A model generated the notes under the pieces. It was not told where the DNA came from. It was given only the letters and a program-made list of their open reading frames with translations, and did not search any database. This document shows, piece by piece, positions 39,937-48,820 of a stretch of 54,053 nucleotides of DNA. Position numbers and translations under genes: made by a program. Numbering within the stretch: the first letter of the stretch is position 1; every line of letters starts with the position of its first letter. The DNA comes from Streptomyces orinoci (GTDB lineage: Bacteria; Actinomycetota; Actinomycetes; Streptomycetales; Streptomycetaceae): positions 1 through 54,053 of the forward strand of contig NZ_PHNC01000018.1 of NCBI RefSeq assembly GCF_003121295.1, in the 5' to 3' direction.

Positions 39937-41265
39937 ATGGCGCCAGAGAGCGCGGAGAACGCAAAGCCCGACGCCGCCGAGCGGATGTCCCCCCAGGAGC
40001 TGGCCGAGCTCCAACTGCGCCGTCTGCGCGCCACCTTGCGGCACGCCTACGACCATGTACCCCACTACCGCCAGGCCTTCGACGCCGCAGGCGTCCACCC
40101 GCGGGACTGCCGGAGCCTCACCGACCTCCCCCGCTTCCCCTTCACCACCAAGGATGACCTGCGCCGCCACTACCCCTACGGGATGTTCGCGGTACCCAGA
40201 GACCGGATCCGACGAATCCACGCCTCCAGCGGGACAACCGGTGAGCCGACCGTGGTCGGCTACACCCAGGGAGATCTGGACACCTGGGCCGGGCTGGTGG
40301 CCCGGGCCATCCGGGCGGCGGGCGGGCGGCCGGGCGACACGGTGCATGTGGCCTACGGCTATGGGCTGTTCACCGGCGGGCTGGGCGCGCACTACGGGGC
40401 CGAGCGGCTCGGCTGTACGGTGATCCCCGCCTCCGGGGGCATGACCTCCCGCCAGGTACGGCTGATCCGGGACCTCCGGCCCGAGATCATCATGGTGACC
40501 CCCTCCTATATGCTCACGCTGCTCGATGAGTTCGAGCGGCAGGGCATCGACCCGCGCGGCACCTCCCTGCGCACCGGGATCTTCGGCGCCGAGCCCTGGA
40601 CGGAGGCCATGCGTGCCGAGATCGAGGACCGCTTCGGCATCGACGCGGTGGACATCTACGGCCTCTCGGAGATGATGGGCCCCGGCGTGGCCCAGGAGTA
40701 CGCCACCACCAAGGACGGGCTCCACCTCTTCGAGGACCACTTCCTTCCCGAGATCGTGGACCCGGTCACCGGCGAACCCCAACCCGACGGCACTACGGGC
40801 GAATTGGTGCTCACCACGCTCACCCGGGAGGGCATGCCCGTCATCCGCTACCGCACCCGCGATCTCACCCGGCTGCTGCCCGGCACCGCCGCCTCCTTCC
40901 GCCGGATGGAGAGGATCACCGGACGCAGTGACGACATGGTCATCCTGCGCGGAGTCAATCTCTTCCCGGGGCAGGTCGAGGAGATCGTGCTCCAAGTACC
41001 GGGCGTTTCACCGCACTTCCAGTTGCGGCTGACCCGCCGGGACAGGCTGGACCGGCTGACCGTACGCGCCGAGACACGCCCCGGCGCCACGGCGGAGCAG
41101 CGCGCCGCCGCCCCGGGGGAGATCGCCCGCCGGATCAAGGACGGTATCGGGGTATCGGTTTCGGTCGAGCTGGTGGAACCGGGGACGCTGGAGCGCTCGG
41201 TGGGCAAAATCAAGCGCATCGTCGATGAACGGGAGAAGGGCGAGGGAAAAGCGACAAGCGGGTGA
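39937..41265 (+). CDS. paaK: Phenylacetate-CoA ligase
   Basis: A 442-aa ANL ligase of the PaaK group. Blocks include RRLRATLRHAYDHVPHYRQAF, IHASSGTTGEPTVVGYT (phosphate loop), HVAYGYGLFTGGLGAHYGAE, IYGLSEMMGPGVAQEY, RYRTRDLTRLLPG, ITGRSDDMVILRGVNLFPGQVE and the terminal GKIKRIVDER. It converts phenylacetate to phenylacetyl-CoA with ATP. The rest of the phenylacetate pathway (paaABCDE) is absent here, so the gene is a satellite, which is common. The start ATG lies after a weak GGTGAGC. Confidence 0.94.
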   Translation: MAPESAENAKPDAAERMSPQELAELQLRRLRATLRHAYDHVPHYRQAFDAAGVHPRDCRSLTDLPRFPFTTKDDLRRHYPYGMFAVPRDRIRRIHASSGTTGEPTVVGYTQGDLDTWAGLVARAIRAAGGRPGDTVHVAYGYGLFTGGLGAHYGAERLGCTVIPASGGMTSRQVRLIRDLRPEIIMVTPSYMLTLLDEFERQGIDPRGTSLRTGIFGAEPWTEAMRAEIEDRFGIDAVDIYGLSEMMGPGVAQEYATTKDGLHLFEDHFLPEIVDPVTGEPQPDGTTGELVLTTLTREGMPVIRYRTRDLTRLLPGTAASFRRMERITGRSDDMVILRGVNLFPGQVEEIVLQVPGVSPHFQLRLTRRDRLDRLTVRAETRPGATAEQRAAAPGEIARRIKDGIGVSVSVELVEPGTLERSVGKIKRIVDEREKGEGKATSG

Positions 41266-41374
41266 GGCCAGAGAGCACTTGAGGAATCAGCGCGACTCCT
41301 GGCAACCCGCACCCGCCCGATGAAGTCCTTCTCCACGCAACTCCGCTTCCACGCAACCGAAGTTGGGAGTCACC

Positions 41375-43783
41375 GTGCGCTTACGCAACCGGTTACGTGC
41401 CGTGGTCATCGGCGGTCTGGCGCTGCTCAGCGGCGCCACCGCCCTGCCGGCCACCGCCACCGCCGCCACCGGCCGTACCGACCGCCCCTCCAGCAGCGGG
41501 CTGTCGGCCGTGATCCGCTATACCGAATACGGAATTCCGCATATCACCGCCAAGGACTACGCCGGGCTGGGCTTCGGCAATGGCTGGGCGCAGGCCGCGG
41601 ACCAGGCGTGCGTCCTGGCCGATGGATTTGTCACCCTGCGCGGGGAGCGCTCGCGCTGGTTCGGTCCCGATGGCGCTCCGGACGGCTCGCTGTCCAGCGC
41701 CGGCACCAATCTCTCCAGTGACCTGTTCTTCCGGAGCGTCAATGAGGCCCGGACGGTGGAGCGGCTGCTGGCCCAGCCGGCCCCGGCCGGTCCCAGCCGG
41801 CAGGCCAAGGAGCTGATCCATGGCTGGGCGGCGGGCTACAACGCCTGGCTGAGAACGCACCGCATCAACGATCCGGCCTGTCGGGGTGCGGCCTGGGTGC
41901 GCCCGGTCACCGCCATCGATGTGGCGCGGCTGGGCTACTCGGTGGTGACCCTGGGCGGCCAGGGCCGGCTGGTGGACCAGATCACCGGCGCCCGCCCGCC
42001 GGGGGCGTCGGCCGTCCGTCCCGCCGCCTCCGCCGATCCGGGGGCCGCCGCCCGTGCCTTCTTCGCCCGGGACGGTGCCGACCTGGGCTCCAACGCGGTG
42101 GCTTTCTCCGGCACGGTCACCGCCAACCGGCGCGGGCTGCTGCTGGGCAATCCGCACTATCCCTGGCACGGCGGCCGCCGCTTCTGGCAGTCCCAGCTGA
42201 CCATCCCCGGCGAGCTCAATGTGGCCGGCGGCTCCCTGCTGGGCTCCCCCACCGTGGAGGTGGGCTACAACGACCGGGTGGCCTGGAGCCACACCGTCTC
42301 CACCGGCGTCCCGGTGAACCTCTATGAGCTCAAGGCCGCGCCGGGCGACCCCCGTTCCTACCTGGTGGACGGCAGACCCGAGCGGATGACCGAGCGCAGG
42401 GTCACCCTGCCGGTACGGGGCAAGGACGGGCACCTCACCAAGGTGACCCGTTCCCTGTGGTGGAGCCGCTACGGCCCGGTGGTCAGCGGCCTGGACCGGG
42501 GCCTCCCCCTGCCGTGGACCAAGAACTCGGTGTATGTGGTGAACGACCCCAACGCCGCCCAGCTGCGCTTCCTGGACTCCGAGCTGGGCCTGGCCAAGGC
42601 CCGGGACACCGAGGGCATCCTGCGGGCGCTGCACCGCGCCCAGGGCACCCCCTGGGTGAACACCATCGCGGCCGACGCCGAAGGGCACAGCCTCTACACC
42701 CAGTCCCAGGTGCTGCCCCGGATCACCGATGAGCTGGCGGGGCGCTGCTCCACCGCGCTGGGCCGCACCACCTATCCGGCCGCGGGCCTGGCGGTGCTGG
42801 ACGGTTCACGCTCGGACTGCCTGCCCGGCCGGGACGCCGATGCCCTCCAGCCGGGGATCTTCGGCCCCTCCGCCATGCCGACCCTGCGGGACGCCCCCTA
42901 CGCCGAGAACTCCAATGACAGCCCCTGGCTGGCCAACGCCGACCGTCCGCTGACCGGTTACCCCCGGATCTTCGGGGACACCGCCACCCCGCGCAGCCTG
43001 CGCACCAGGGGCGCCCTGGAGGATGTCTCCGCGATGGCCGGGCGCGGCGGCCTGACCGTGGCCGACCTTCAGCGGCAGCAGTTCACCGACCGGGCTCCCG
43101 CCGGTGCGCTGGCCGCCGAGGACACCGCCAGGGCCTGCGCCAAGCTGCCGGGCGGCAGGGCAACAGGCAGCGACGGCAAGGCAGTTGATGTCGCCGCCGC
43201 CTGCGCGGTCATCGCCCGCTGGGACCGTACGGTCAACACCGGCAGCAAGGGCGCCCTGCTCTTCGGCCGCTTCTGGCGCCACCTGGGCGACCCCAAGTGG
43301 CGGGTGCCCTTCTCCGCCTCCTCTCCCCTCACCACCCCGCGCTCGCTGGACACCGGCACCAGCCGCTTCTCAAGGGCGCTGGCGGACGCGGTGTCCGAGC
43401 TGCGCGGCGCGGGCATCGCCCTGGACGCACCGCTGGGTGAGCACCAGTTCGTGGTGCGCCATGGCAAGCGCATCCCGGTTCCGGGCGGCGCACACGCACT
43501 GGGCATCTGGAATGTGATCTCCGCCAACTGGACACCGGCCCAGGGTGGCTACAGCGAGGTGGAGACGGGCTCCAGCTATATCCAGGCCGTAGGCTTCAAC
43601 GGCGGCTCCTGCCCCACTGCCCGTACCCTGCTGACCTATTCGCAGTCCTCCAACCCGCGCTCAGCGCACTACAGCGACCAGACCGAGCTGTTCTCCCGGG
43701 GCCGGATGGTGACCGCCCGCTTCTGTGAGAAGGACATCCTGGCCTCTCCACAGCTGAAGGTGGAGCGGGTCACCGAACGCTGA
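41375..43783 (+). CDS. Secreted penicillin acylase family (Ntn-hydrolase) amidase
   Basis: An 802-aa precursor with a signal peptide (MRLRNRLRAVVIGGLALLSG, cleavage near ATA-ATG). The alpha chain begins AVIRYTEYGIPHITAKDY. The autoprocessing site lies before S239 in GADLGSNAVAFSG, whose Ser becomes the beta-chain N-terminal nucleophile. Later blocks NPHYPW, EVGYNDRVAWSHTVS and YAENSNDSPW complete the active site. Length and motifs fit aculeacin A acylase and the AHL-acylase AhlM of Streptomyces, which cleave acyl side chains from lipopeptides or homoserine lactones. GTG 41375 has GGGAG upstream. Confidence 0.93.
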   Translation: MRLRNRLRAVVIGGLALLSGATALPATATAATGRTDRPSSSGLSAVIRYTEYGIPHITAKDYAGLGFGNGWAQAADQACVLADGFVTLRGERSRWFGPDGAPDGSLSSAGTNLSSDLFFRSVNEARTVERLLAQPAPAGPSRQAKELIHGWAAGYNAWLRTHRINDPACRGAAWVRPVTAIDVARLGYSVVTLGGQGRLVDQITGARPPGASAVRPAASADPGAAARAFFARDGADLGSNAVAFSGTVTANRRGLLLGNPHYPWHGGRRFWQSQLTIPGELNVAGGSLLGSPTVEVGYNDRVAWSHTVSTGVPVNLYELKAAPGDPRSYLVDGRPERMTERRVTLPVRGKDGHLTKVTRSLWWSRYGPVVSGLDRGLPLPWTKNSVYVVNDPNAAQLRFLDSELGLAKARDTEGILRALHRAQGTPWVNTIAADAEGHSLYTQSQVLPRITDELAGRCSTALGRTTYPAAGLAVLDGSRSDCLPGRDADALQPGIFGPSAMPTLRDAPYAENSNDSPWLANADRPLTGYPRIFGDTATPRSLRTRGALEDVSAMAGRGGLTVADLQRQQFTDRAPAGALAAEDTARACAKLPGGRATGSDGKAVDVAAACAVIARWDRTVNTGSKGALLFGRFWRHLGDPKWRVPFSASSPLTTPRSLDTGTSRFSRALADAVSELRGAGIALDAPLGEHQFVVRHGKRIPVPGGAHALGIWNVISANWTPAQGGYSEVETGSSYIQAVGFNGGSCPTARTLLTYSQSSNPRSAHYSDQTELFSRGRMVTARFCEKDILASPQLKVERVTER

Positions 43784-43790
43784 ACAGGGC

Positions 43791-43823
43791 GGCGTGCCGG
43801 GCCCGTTGACGGCCCGGCGCGCC
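43791..43823. terminator. Bidirectional hairpin terminator
   Basis: GGCGTGCCGGGCC pairs with GGCCCGGCGCGCC (one T-G pair) over CGTTGAC, between the convergent acylase and oxidoreductase genes. Confidence 0.8.
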
Positions 43824-43829
43824 GTCACC

Positions 43830-45008
43830 TCAGCCCAGCGGCACCGCCCCGCGGGTCCGTACCTCGGCGACGGCCATCCGCGCGGCCTTGACCGCGCTGA
43901 GGATGGCGATCTCGCCGCGCATCCCGGGGGCCGCCACCATGTCCCCGGCCAGGAAGACCCCGTCGCCACGGGCCACCGCCGGCCGATCGCGCCAGGTGAA
44001 ACCGGGCAGGTCCAGCGCCCCGGTACGCCCGCGGGCGGTCCCCCAGCGCCGCCAGGTGGTCCGCTCCCGGTGGCCGGGTACGGTCAAGTCGGCTAGCGCT
44101 TCCAGCCGTTGGCGCGCGTAGGCGGTGGACTCCCCCTCCCGGACCGGCATGGTGAGCTGGAACAGCGACTCACCGGGCGGGGCGGTGGCCGGGTCCTGGG
44201 GGGTGTATGCCTCATGGAAGCCGCCCGCGTCCAGGTCGATGGCGATGAACCGGTCCCGGCGGCTCCGCCTGACGGCCAGGTCCAGCATCACACAGTGCCC
44301 GGATTCCCAGCGCAGTGAGTCATCCCCCAGCAACGCCCGGGCCGAGGCCAGTTCGGTGGCCACAATGACCGGACGGCCGGGCAGCTCGGCCGGACCGCCG
44401 ATCCGGGCACCGGTCTCGATGCGTACGCCCAGGGCGCGGGCCCGCCCCTCCAGCCGGTTGAGGACCGTCTGCCAGCCGCCGGTGACCCAGCGCACCGCGG
44501 GCGGCCTGGTGGTGTAGATGCGGCGGAACAGGCCCCAGGCGAAGGCCGCGGACAGCCGCCCCGTGTTGGCCTCATAGGTCACCACGCCAAGGGCGTTGGC
44601 CGCCGCGCGTGCGGCCGTCTCCCCATAACGTCGCGCCGCCCAGCCGTGGAAGTCCTCCTCCACCGGGGCGGTCCTGGGCCGGCCCGGCAGCATCATCCGG
44701 AGAAATCCGGCGGGCACCCGATGGCCGAGCCGCCCCTCGCGCAGCACTCCATAGGAGAAGTCCCGGGGCCCGGGCAGACCCAGCCGCCCGGTCAGCCCGC
44801 GTTCCTCCAGCCAGCTCCACCAGGGGCCGTCCGCATAGAAGACATGGGCCCCCTCATGGGCCATATAGGGCCCCGCGGTGGCCCTGCCCCGGCCGCCCAG
44901 GGTGCGGTGCGCCTCATACAGGGTGACCTGGACGCCCTCTTCGGCACAGGCCACGGCCGCCACCAGGCCCGCGATCCCCCCGCCGATCACCGTGATCCGG
45001 TCAGGCAT
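43830..45008 (-). CDS. FAD-dependent oxidoreductase (amine-oxidase/phytoene-desaturase-like)
   Basis: A 392-aa flavoprotein. The N-terminal dinucleotide-binding motif is ITVIGGGIAGLVAAVACAEE with the acidic end VTLYEAHRTLGGRGRA. The C-terminal FAD motif is GDGVFLAGDMVAAPGMRGEIA. This pattern is that of the FAD/NAD(P)-binding amine-oxidoreductase superfamily. The substrate is unknown; no carotenoid genes are nearby. AGGAGAGG lies 5 nt before ATG 45008. It is convergent with the acylase and upstream of nothing obvious. Confidence 0.88.
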   Translation of the reverse strand: MPDRITVIGGGIAGLVAAVACAEEGVQVTLYEAHRTLGGRGRATAGPYMAHEGAHVFYADGPWWSWLEERGLTGRLGLPGPRDFSYGVLREGRLGHRVPAGFLRMMLPGRPRTAPVEEDFHGWAARRYGETAARAAANALGVVTYEANTGRLSAAFAWGLFRRIYTTRPPAVRWVTGGWQTVLNRLEGRARALGVRIETGARIGGPAELPGRPVIVATELASARALLGDDSLRWESGHCVMLDLAVRRSRRDRFIAIDLDAGGFHEAYTPQDPATAPPGESLFQLTMPVREGESTAYARQRLEALADLTVPGHRERTTWRRWGTARGRTGALDLPGFTWRDRPAVARGDGVFLAGDMVAAPGMRGEIAILSAVKAARMAVAEVRTRGAVPLG

Positions 45009-45087
45009 TGCTACCTCTCCTCTCGCCCGTCTCTGCCCATAACGACGCGCCCAGGACCCCGGTCTGTGACATCCACCCCCGACCGGG

Positions 45088-45132
45088 CCGGGTTTCCGCT
45101 GCCGCACCCCTCATCGGAGCGCGGAAACCCGG
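45088..45132 (-). terminator. Terminator hairpin after the nitronate monooxygenase gene
   Basis: CCGGGTTTCCGC and GCGGAAACCCGG are perfect 12-bp arms around a 21-nt loop, 22 bp after the stop of the minus-strand gene ending at 45154. Confidence 0.65.
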
Positions 45133-45153
45133 TCCAGTCCGCAATGCGGCCGC

Positions 45154-46260
45154 TCAACAGCCCCGCTCCACCATGCGGTTGATCCGTCGCACCGCCCGCT
45201 CAAAGCCCGCCGTCAGCTCGTCGAAGACCGCCGCTACGCTGCGTACCGAGTCCATCCGGCCCACGATCTGCCCGACCGGGGTGCCCAGCAGCTCGGTCAC
45301 CTCATACCGCTGGATACGCGAGAGCGCCTCGGCGACCAGCAGCCCCTGCAGCGGCATCGGCAGCGGGCCCGGGCTCGCCGGGTCGTCCCAGGCATCGGTC
45401 CAGGCGGTGCGCAGCTGGCGGGCCGGCTTGCCGGTCAGGGCGCGGGAACGCACGGTGTCCCCGGATCCGGCGGCCAGCAGTTTGGCGGTGAGGGCGGCCG
45501 AACGCAGGCCCGCCTCCTCGGTGGTGAGCCAGATCGAACCCAGCCAGACGCCCTCGGCGCCCAGCGCCAGCCCGGCGGCGATCTGTTCCCCGCTGCCGAT
45601 GCCACCGGCGGCCAGCACCGGCACCGGGGCCACGGCCTGGACGATCTCCGGGGTGAGCACCATGGTGGCAATCTCCCCGGTGTGCCCGCCGGCCTCATAG
45701 CCCTGGGCCACCACCAGGTCGCACCCGGCCTCGGCATGCCGCCGCGCATGCCGTGCGCTGCCCGCCAGGGCCGCGACCAACGCCCCATGCGTGTGCGCCC
45801 GTTCGATGACATCCGCGGGCGGGGAGCCGAGCGCATTGGCGACCAGCCGGACCGGATGGTCGAAGACCACGTCCAGCTGGGCCCGGGCGACCTCCTCCAG
45901 CCACCCGGTGATCCGCCAGGAGCCCCGGTCCCCCTCGGGCAGTTCGGGCACCCCGTAACGGGCCAGGGTCTCCCTCACGAACCGCCGGTGTGCCGCCGGG
46001 ATCAGCGCCTCCACCTCATCCTCGGTGGCCGCCTCGGCCCGGCGCGCCGGCATCACCACATCCACCCCGTAGGGCATCCCCCCGGTGTGGCCCTGCATCC
46101 ACTCCAGATCCCGCGCCAGCCGCCCGGGCGCGCGATACCGCACCGCCCCCAGCACCCCGAACCCGCCCGCCCGCGAGATGGCGGCGGCCACAGCGGGGAA
46201 GGGAGTGAACCCGAACACGGCATGCTCTATGCCCAGTTGCTCGCTCAGGGAGGTTCGCAT
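45154..46260 (-). CDS. Nitronate monooxygenase (2-nitropropane dioxygenase family)
   Basis: A 368-aa FMN-dependent TIM-barrel enzyme. Key blocks are AVFGFTPFPAVAAAISRAGGFG at the N-terminus, CDLVVAQGYEAGGHTGEIATMV with the catalytic-type His, and VPVLAAGGIGSGEQIAAGLALGAEGVWLGS for phosphate binding. It oxidises alkyl nitronates. No Shine-Dalgarno is evident at ATG 46260. It may be monocistronic. Confidence 0.93.
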   Translation of the reverse strand: MRTSLSEQLGIEHAVFGFTPFPAVAAAISRAGGFGVLGAVRYRAPGRLARDLEWMQGHTGGMPYGVDVVMPARRAEAATEDEVEALIPAAHRRFVRETLARYGVPELPEGDRGSWRITGWLEEVARAQLDVVFDHPVRLVANALGSPPADVIERAHTHGALVAALAGSARHARRHAEAGCDLVVAQGYEAGGHTGEIATMVLTPEIVQAVAPVPVLAAGGIGSGEQIAAGLALGAEGVWLGSIWLTTEEAGLRSAALTAKLLAAGSGDTVRSRALTGKPARQLRTAWTDAWDDPASPGPLPMPLQGLLVAEALSRIQRYEVTELLGTPVGQIVGRMDSVRSVAAVFDELTAGFERAVRRINRMVERGC

Positions 46261-46388
46261 GGGCGGCAGGATGACGCAGGGGGGCGGAGGAGGGAAGGTA
46301 TGTGGTCGCGTGCCGGGTGGCGAACGAGCCTTGCAGGGTGGCCGGTTGACCTGGCTCCGGTGCGCGCCGGAGCCTGGCCCCGGGGGCG

Positions 46389-47273
46389 TCACCCGGGCCC
46401 CGCCCCCGCGCCGCGCCGTCGCCGCGACATGGCGAGCCATGCGCCCGCCGCCACCACCGCCGTGCCCGCACCCGTGGCGAAGACCCAGGGCTCCCAGGGG
46501 GCGGGGCCCTTCTCATCGCCCCGCACCGCGAGACCGGTGACCGTTGTCTTCCGGCCGTGGTGGCTGAAGGCCGTGACTTCATACGTTCCCGAACCCGTGC
46601 CCCTGGGTACGGTGATCCGTCCGGCATAGACCGTGGCGCCGTCGTCGCATTTGCAAGCCGGGTCGTCCGTACCGTCGTCCCTGATGCGGTGTGAGCCTCC
46701 CAGGGCACGGGAGCTGACGATCACCGCGTCCTCGTCCGGTGCGGCATGGGCGTCCGAGAGAACGACCAGCACCGTCTCGCCGGGGCGGGCCTTCTTGCCG
46801 TCCTTGGTCTCGACGACGAACCGCCCTATCCGGGCGGGCCCTTGGGGTACGACCTTCAGCCTCGCGGTCGCCACGGTCCGCCCGTTGAGCGACGCGGCGA
46901 CCGGGTAACTCCCCGGTGAGATGCCGCTGCGTATGCTGACCCTCATCCCGGGTCCGAGAGGGTCTTCGGAGCGGGAGGCGCCCTTCTCGCGCGGGTGCAG
47001 ATGCAAGGGGTGGATCAGGGCGGGGGAAGTGACCACCACGTCATCCCACGGCCCGGTCATTCCCTCGACCACCGCGCCGACGCTCTCCCCCACTTCGTAC
47101 GGTCTGTCGTCGTCGAGTTCCAGCCGTGGGCCGCTCGGCGTTCCTTCGCGGGGCATGGCCGCGGCTCCCGCAGGCGACGGAGGCGACGCAAGGGCCAATG
47201 AGGCCGTCAGCAGGACACAGCACGTCATGGCGTGCGGAAGCCGTGATGCGGAATCCCGGCACCAGAACACCAT
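46389..47273 (-). CDS. Secreted, membrane-anchored wall-associated protein of unknown function
   Basis: A 294-aa protein with signal peptide (LPHAMTCCVLLTASLALA), an extracellular region of two Ig-like beta modules (VVVTSPALIHPLHLHPRE with SPGSYPVAASLNGRTVATARL, then GETVLVVLSDAHAAPDE with VTAFSHHGRKTTVTGLAV), a DPACKCDDG disulfide-type loop, and a C-terminal membrane helix with RRRRG tail (WVFATGAGTAVVAAGAWL). This type I topology suits an adhesin-like or surface-display protein. ATG 47273 has GGGGGTGG just upstream. Confidence 0.75.
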   Translation of the reverse strand: MVFWCRDSASRLPHAMTCCVLLTASLALASPPSPAGAAAMPREGTPSGPRLELDDDRPYEVGESVGAVVEGMTGPWDDVVVTSPALIHPLHLHPREKGASRSEDPLGPGMRVSIRSGISPGSYPVAASLNGRTVATARLKVVPQGPARIGRFVVETKDGKKARPGETVLVVLSDAHAAPDEDAVIVSSRALGGSHRIRDDGTDDPACKCDDGATVYAGRITVPRGTGSGTYEVTAFSHHGRKTTVTGLAVRGDEKGPAPWEPWVFATGAGTAVVAAGAWLAMSRRRRGAGAGPG

Positions 47274-47399
47274 CCACCCCCAGTGCGTGCGGGTCCGGTT
47301 GCCCCGCCCTCCGCCACAGTAGGGCCTGTGCGGTAAGGCGGGGGCCGCGCACCCGGAGTCAGTGCGCGCCCCGTGTCCAACGGCATGCCGCGCGCCGGA

Positions 47400-47780
47400 T
47401 CAGTGGTGACAGTCCCAGCCGTTCTGCCACCAAGTGTCCAGCTTGTTCCAGGTGTTGGGTCCTACGATGCCGTCCGCCGGGAGCTTGGCGCAGTACCGCT
47501 GGAAGGCGATCACCGCATTCTTGGTGCCGGTGCCAAACCAGCCATCGACGGCGACATGCCGGTCCATGACGCTGTCGAGCTCACACTGCGCCGCCTTGAC
47601 CGCCCAGGTGACCTGATCGTTGGCGTTGGGGCCGTTGCCATCACCCAGGGAGATCTCGGGTTCGTTGCTGAGCCAATCACATTTGTACGGGTGCCCGGCG
47701 GGCGCGGCATGGGCCGCCCCGACGGCCCCAATGGTGGACAGCAGCGCGGCGGCGCCCGCCACGGCGATTCTGCGGAACAT
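47400..47780 (-). CDS. Secreted peptidoglycan-binding domain protein
   Basis: A 126-aa protein with a signal peptide (MFRRIAVAGAAALLSTIGAV, cleavage after AHA-APA) and a PG_binding_1 repeat in the mature part: VDGWFGTGTKNAVIAFQRYC followed by LPADGIVGPNTWNKLDTWW. Four Cys may form disulfides. It lacks a catalytic domain. Such domains bind wall peptides. ATG 47780 has GGGAG 6 nt upstream. Confidence 0.88.
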   Translation of the reverse strand: MFRRIAVAGAAALLSTIGAVGAAHAAPAGHPYKCDWLSNEPEISLGDGNGPNANDQVTWAVKAAQCELDSVMDRHVAVDGWFGTGTKNAVIAFQRYCAKLPADGIVGPNTWNKLDTWWQNGWDCHH

Positions 47781-48272
47781 CCCGACTCCCGGAGATCGAC
47801 AAAGTCTTCGGCCTCCGATACTGCGCCCCGGCGCCCCGGCTGTCGTCAACCGGCCGCGGCAGGCGGCGGGTAAACCTGCGCATCAGCGGATGAGCTCTGG
47901 TCGGGTCACCGCCGCCTGACTCGCCCCCCCCTGCGCCGTTCCGGCCGGCGCTCAGTTCCCGCCAACTGCCGCCGAATCGGCCTCGCTTCCGCCCGCGCTG
48001 GGAATGATCAGCTCCATGCCGACTCCCGCGCCGCTGACCTGGCCTTATCCATCGGAACCCGGAGCGTGGCGCAACAGCGCCCCGTTTTCCGCCAACCCCG
48101 CCGAAACCCGGTCCGGTTGAGTGGCCGGGAACCATACGAGTGGTTGACACATGGAGGGGGAACGTCCAGTCTCAACGACTGAACAACCCGCCATAGTGCG
48201 ACTGTTGGCGTTAAGTACCCGTAAAAGGGTTTGTTTGCGGACCAAGAGCCACCGAGACACCGGAGCTGCCCC
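47781..48272. other. Intergenic stretch with no gene seen (492 bp)
   Basis: The region separates the peptidoglycan-binding protein from the divergent flavin-type oxidase. No frame shows both a ribosome binding site and coding bias. TTGACA at 48144-48149 is a possible -35 element for the downstream gene, but no convincing -10 follows at 16-19 bp. No repeat copy was found. Confidence 0.5.
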
Positions 48273-48752
48273 ATGCTGCCCGCCATGCCGCATCACGAAC
48301 GTGAACGCTTTCTTGCCGAGCCCCGCATCGGAGTGCTGGGCGTCACCGACTCACGCGGTGACCGTGCCCCGCTGCTGGTCCCGGTCTGGTACCACTACGA
48401 GCCCGGAGGGGAGGTCGTGGTGCAGACCGGCCGGGAGACGGTCAAGGCCCGACTCCTCGGTGCGGCGGGCCGGTTCAGCCTCTGTGCCCAGGACGAGAAC
48501 CGGCCGTACCGCTATGTCAGCGTGGAGGGCCCCATCACCTCGGTCACCGACCCGGTGGACCCCGCCCTGCGCGAGTCCATGGCCCACCGCTATCTGGACC
48601 CCGAGGAAGCCCGCGCCTACCTGGCGGCGACGGCGGACCAGCTCAAGGACGACATCACCGTCCATATGCGCCCCCAGCACTGGCGCACCGCCAACTTCGC
48701 CGCATTCGCCGCCGACTTCGCCGGGGACGGGCAGTTCCGCACGGACGGCTGA
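48273..48752 (+). CDS. Pyridoxamine 5'-phosphate oxidase family protein (split-barrel flavin/F420-binding)
   Basis: A 159-aa protein of the PNPOx-like split barrel: FLAEPRIGVLGVTDSRGDRAPLLVPVWYHYEPGGEVVV, then RFSLCAQDENRPYRYVSVEG and VHMRPQHWRTANF. Members reduce or oxidise substrates using FMN or F420; the cofactor cannot be decided here. GGAG lies 7 nt before ATG 48273. It is 68 bp upstream of the A-T-R gene on the same strand and may or may not belong to that cluster. Confidence 0.85.
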   Translation: MLPAMPHHERERFLAEPRIGVLGVTDSRGDRAPLLVPVWYHYEPGGEVVVQTGRETVKARLLGAAGRFSLCAQDENRPYRYVSVEGPITSVTDPVDPALRESMAHRYLDPEEARAYLAATADQLKDDITVHMRPQHWRTANFAAFAADFAGDGQFRTDG

Positions 48753-48820
48753 GCCGCCCACCGGCACATCACCCGCAGAGCAGTCATGACACCCCCCGCA
48801 CCCCGAGTGAACAGGTATTC

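Noticed and set aside
43830..45008. Carotenoid phytoene desaturase
   Set aside because: Only the FAD-binding frame is similar. No crtB, crtE or other carotenoid gene is nearby, so the general amine-oxidase-like label is safer.
48273..48752. Confident membership of the flavin-type oxidase in the A-T-R cluster
   Set aside because: The 68-bp gap on the same strand allows it, but these proteins are common stress genes and there is no overlap or shared motif with the cluster.
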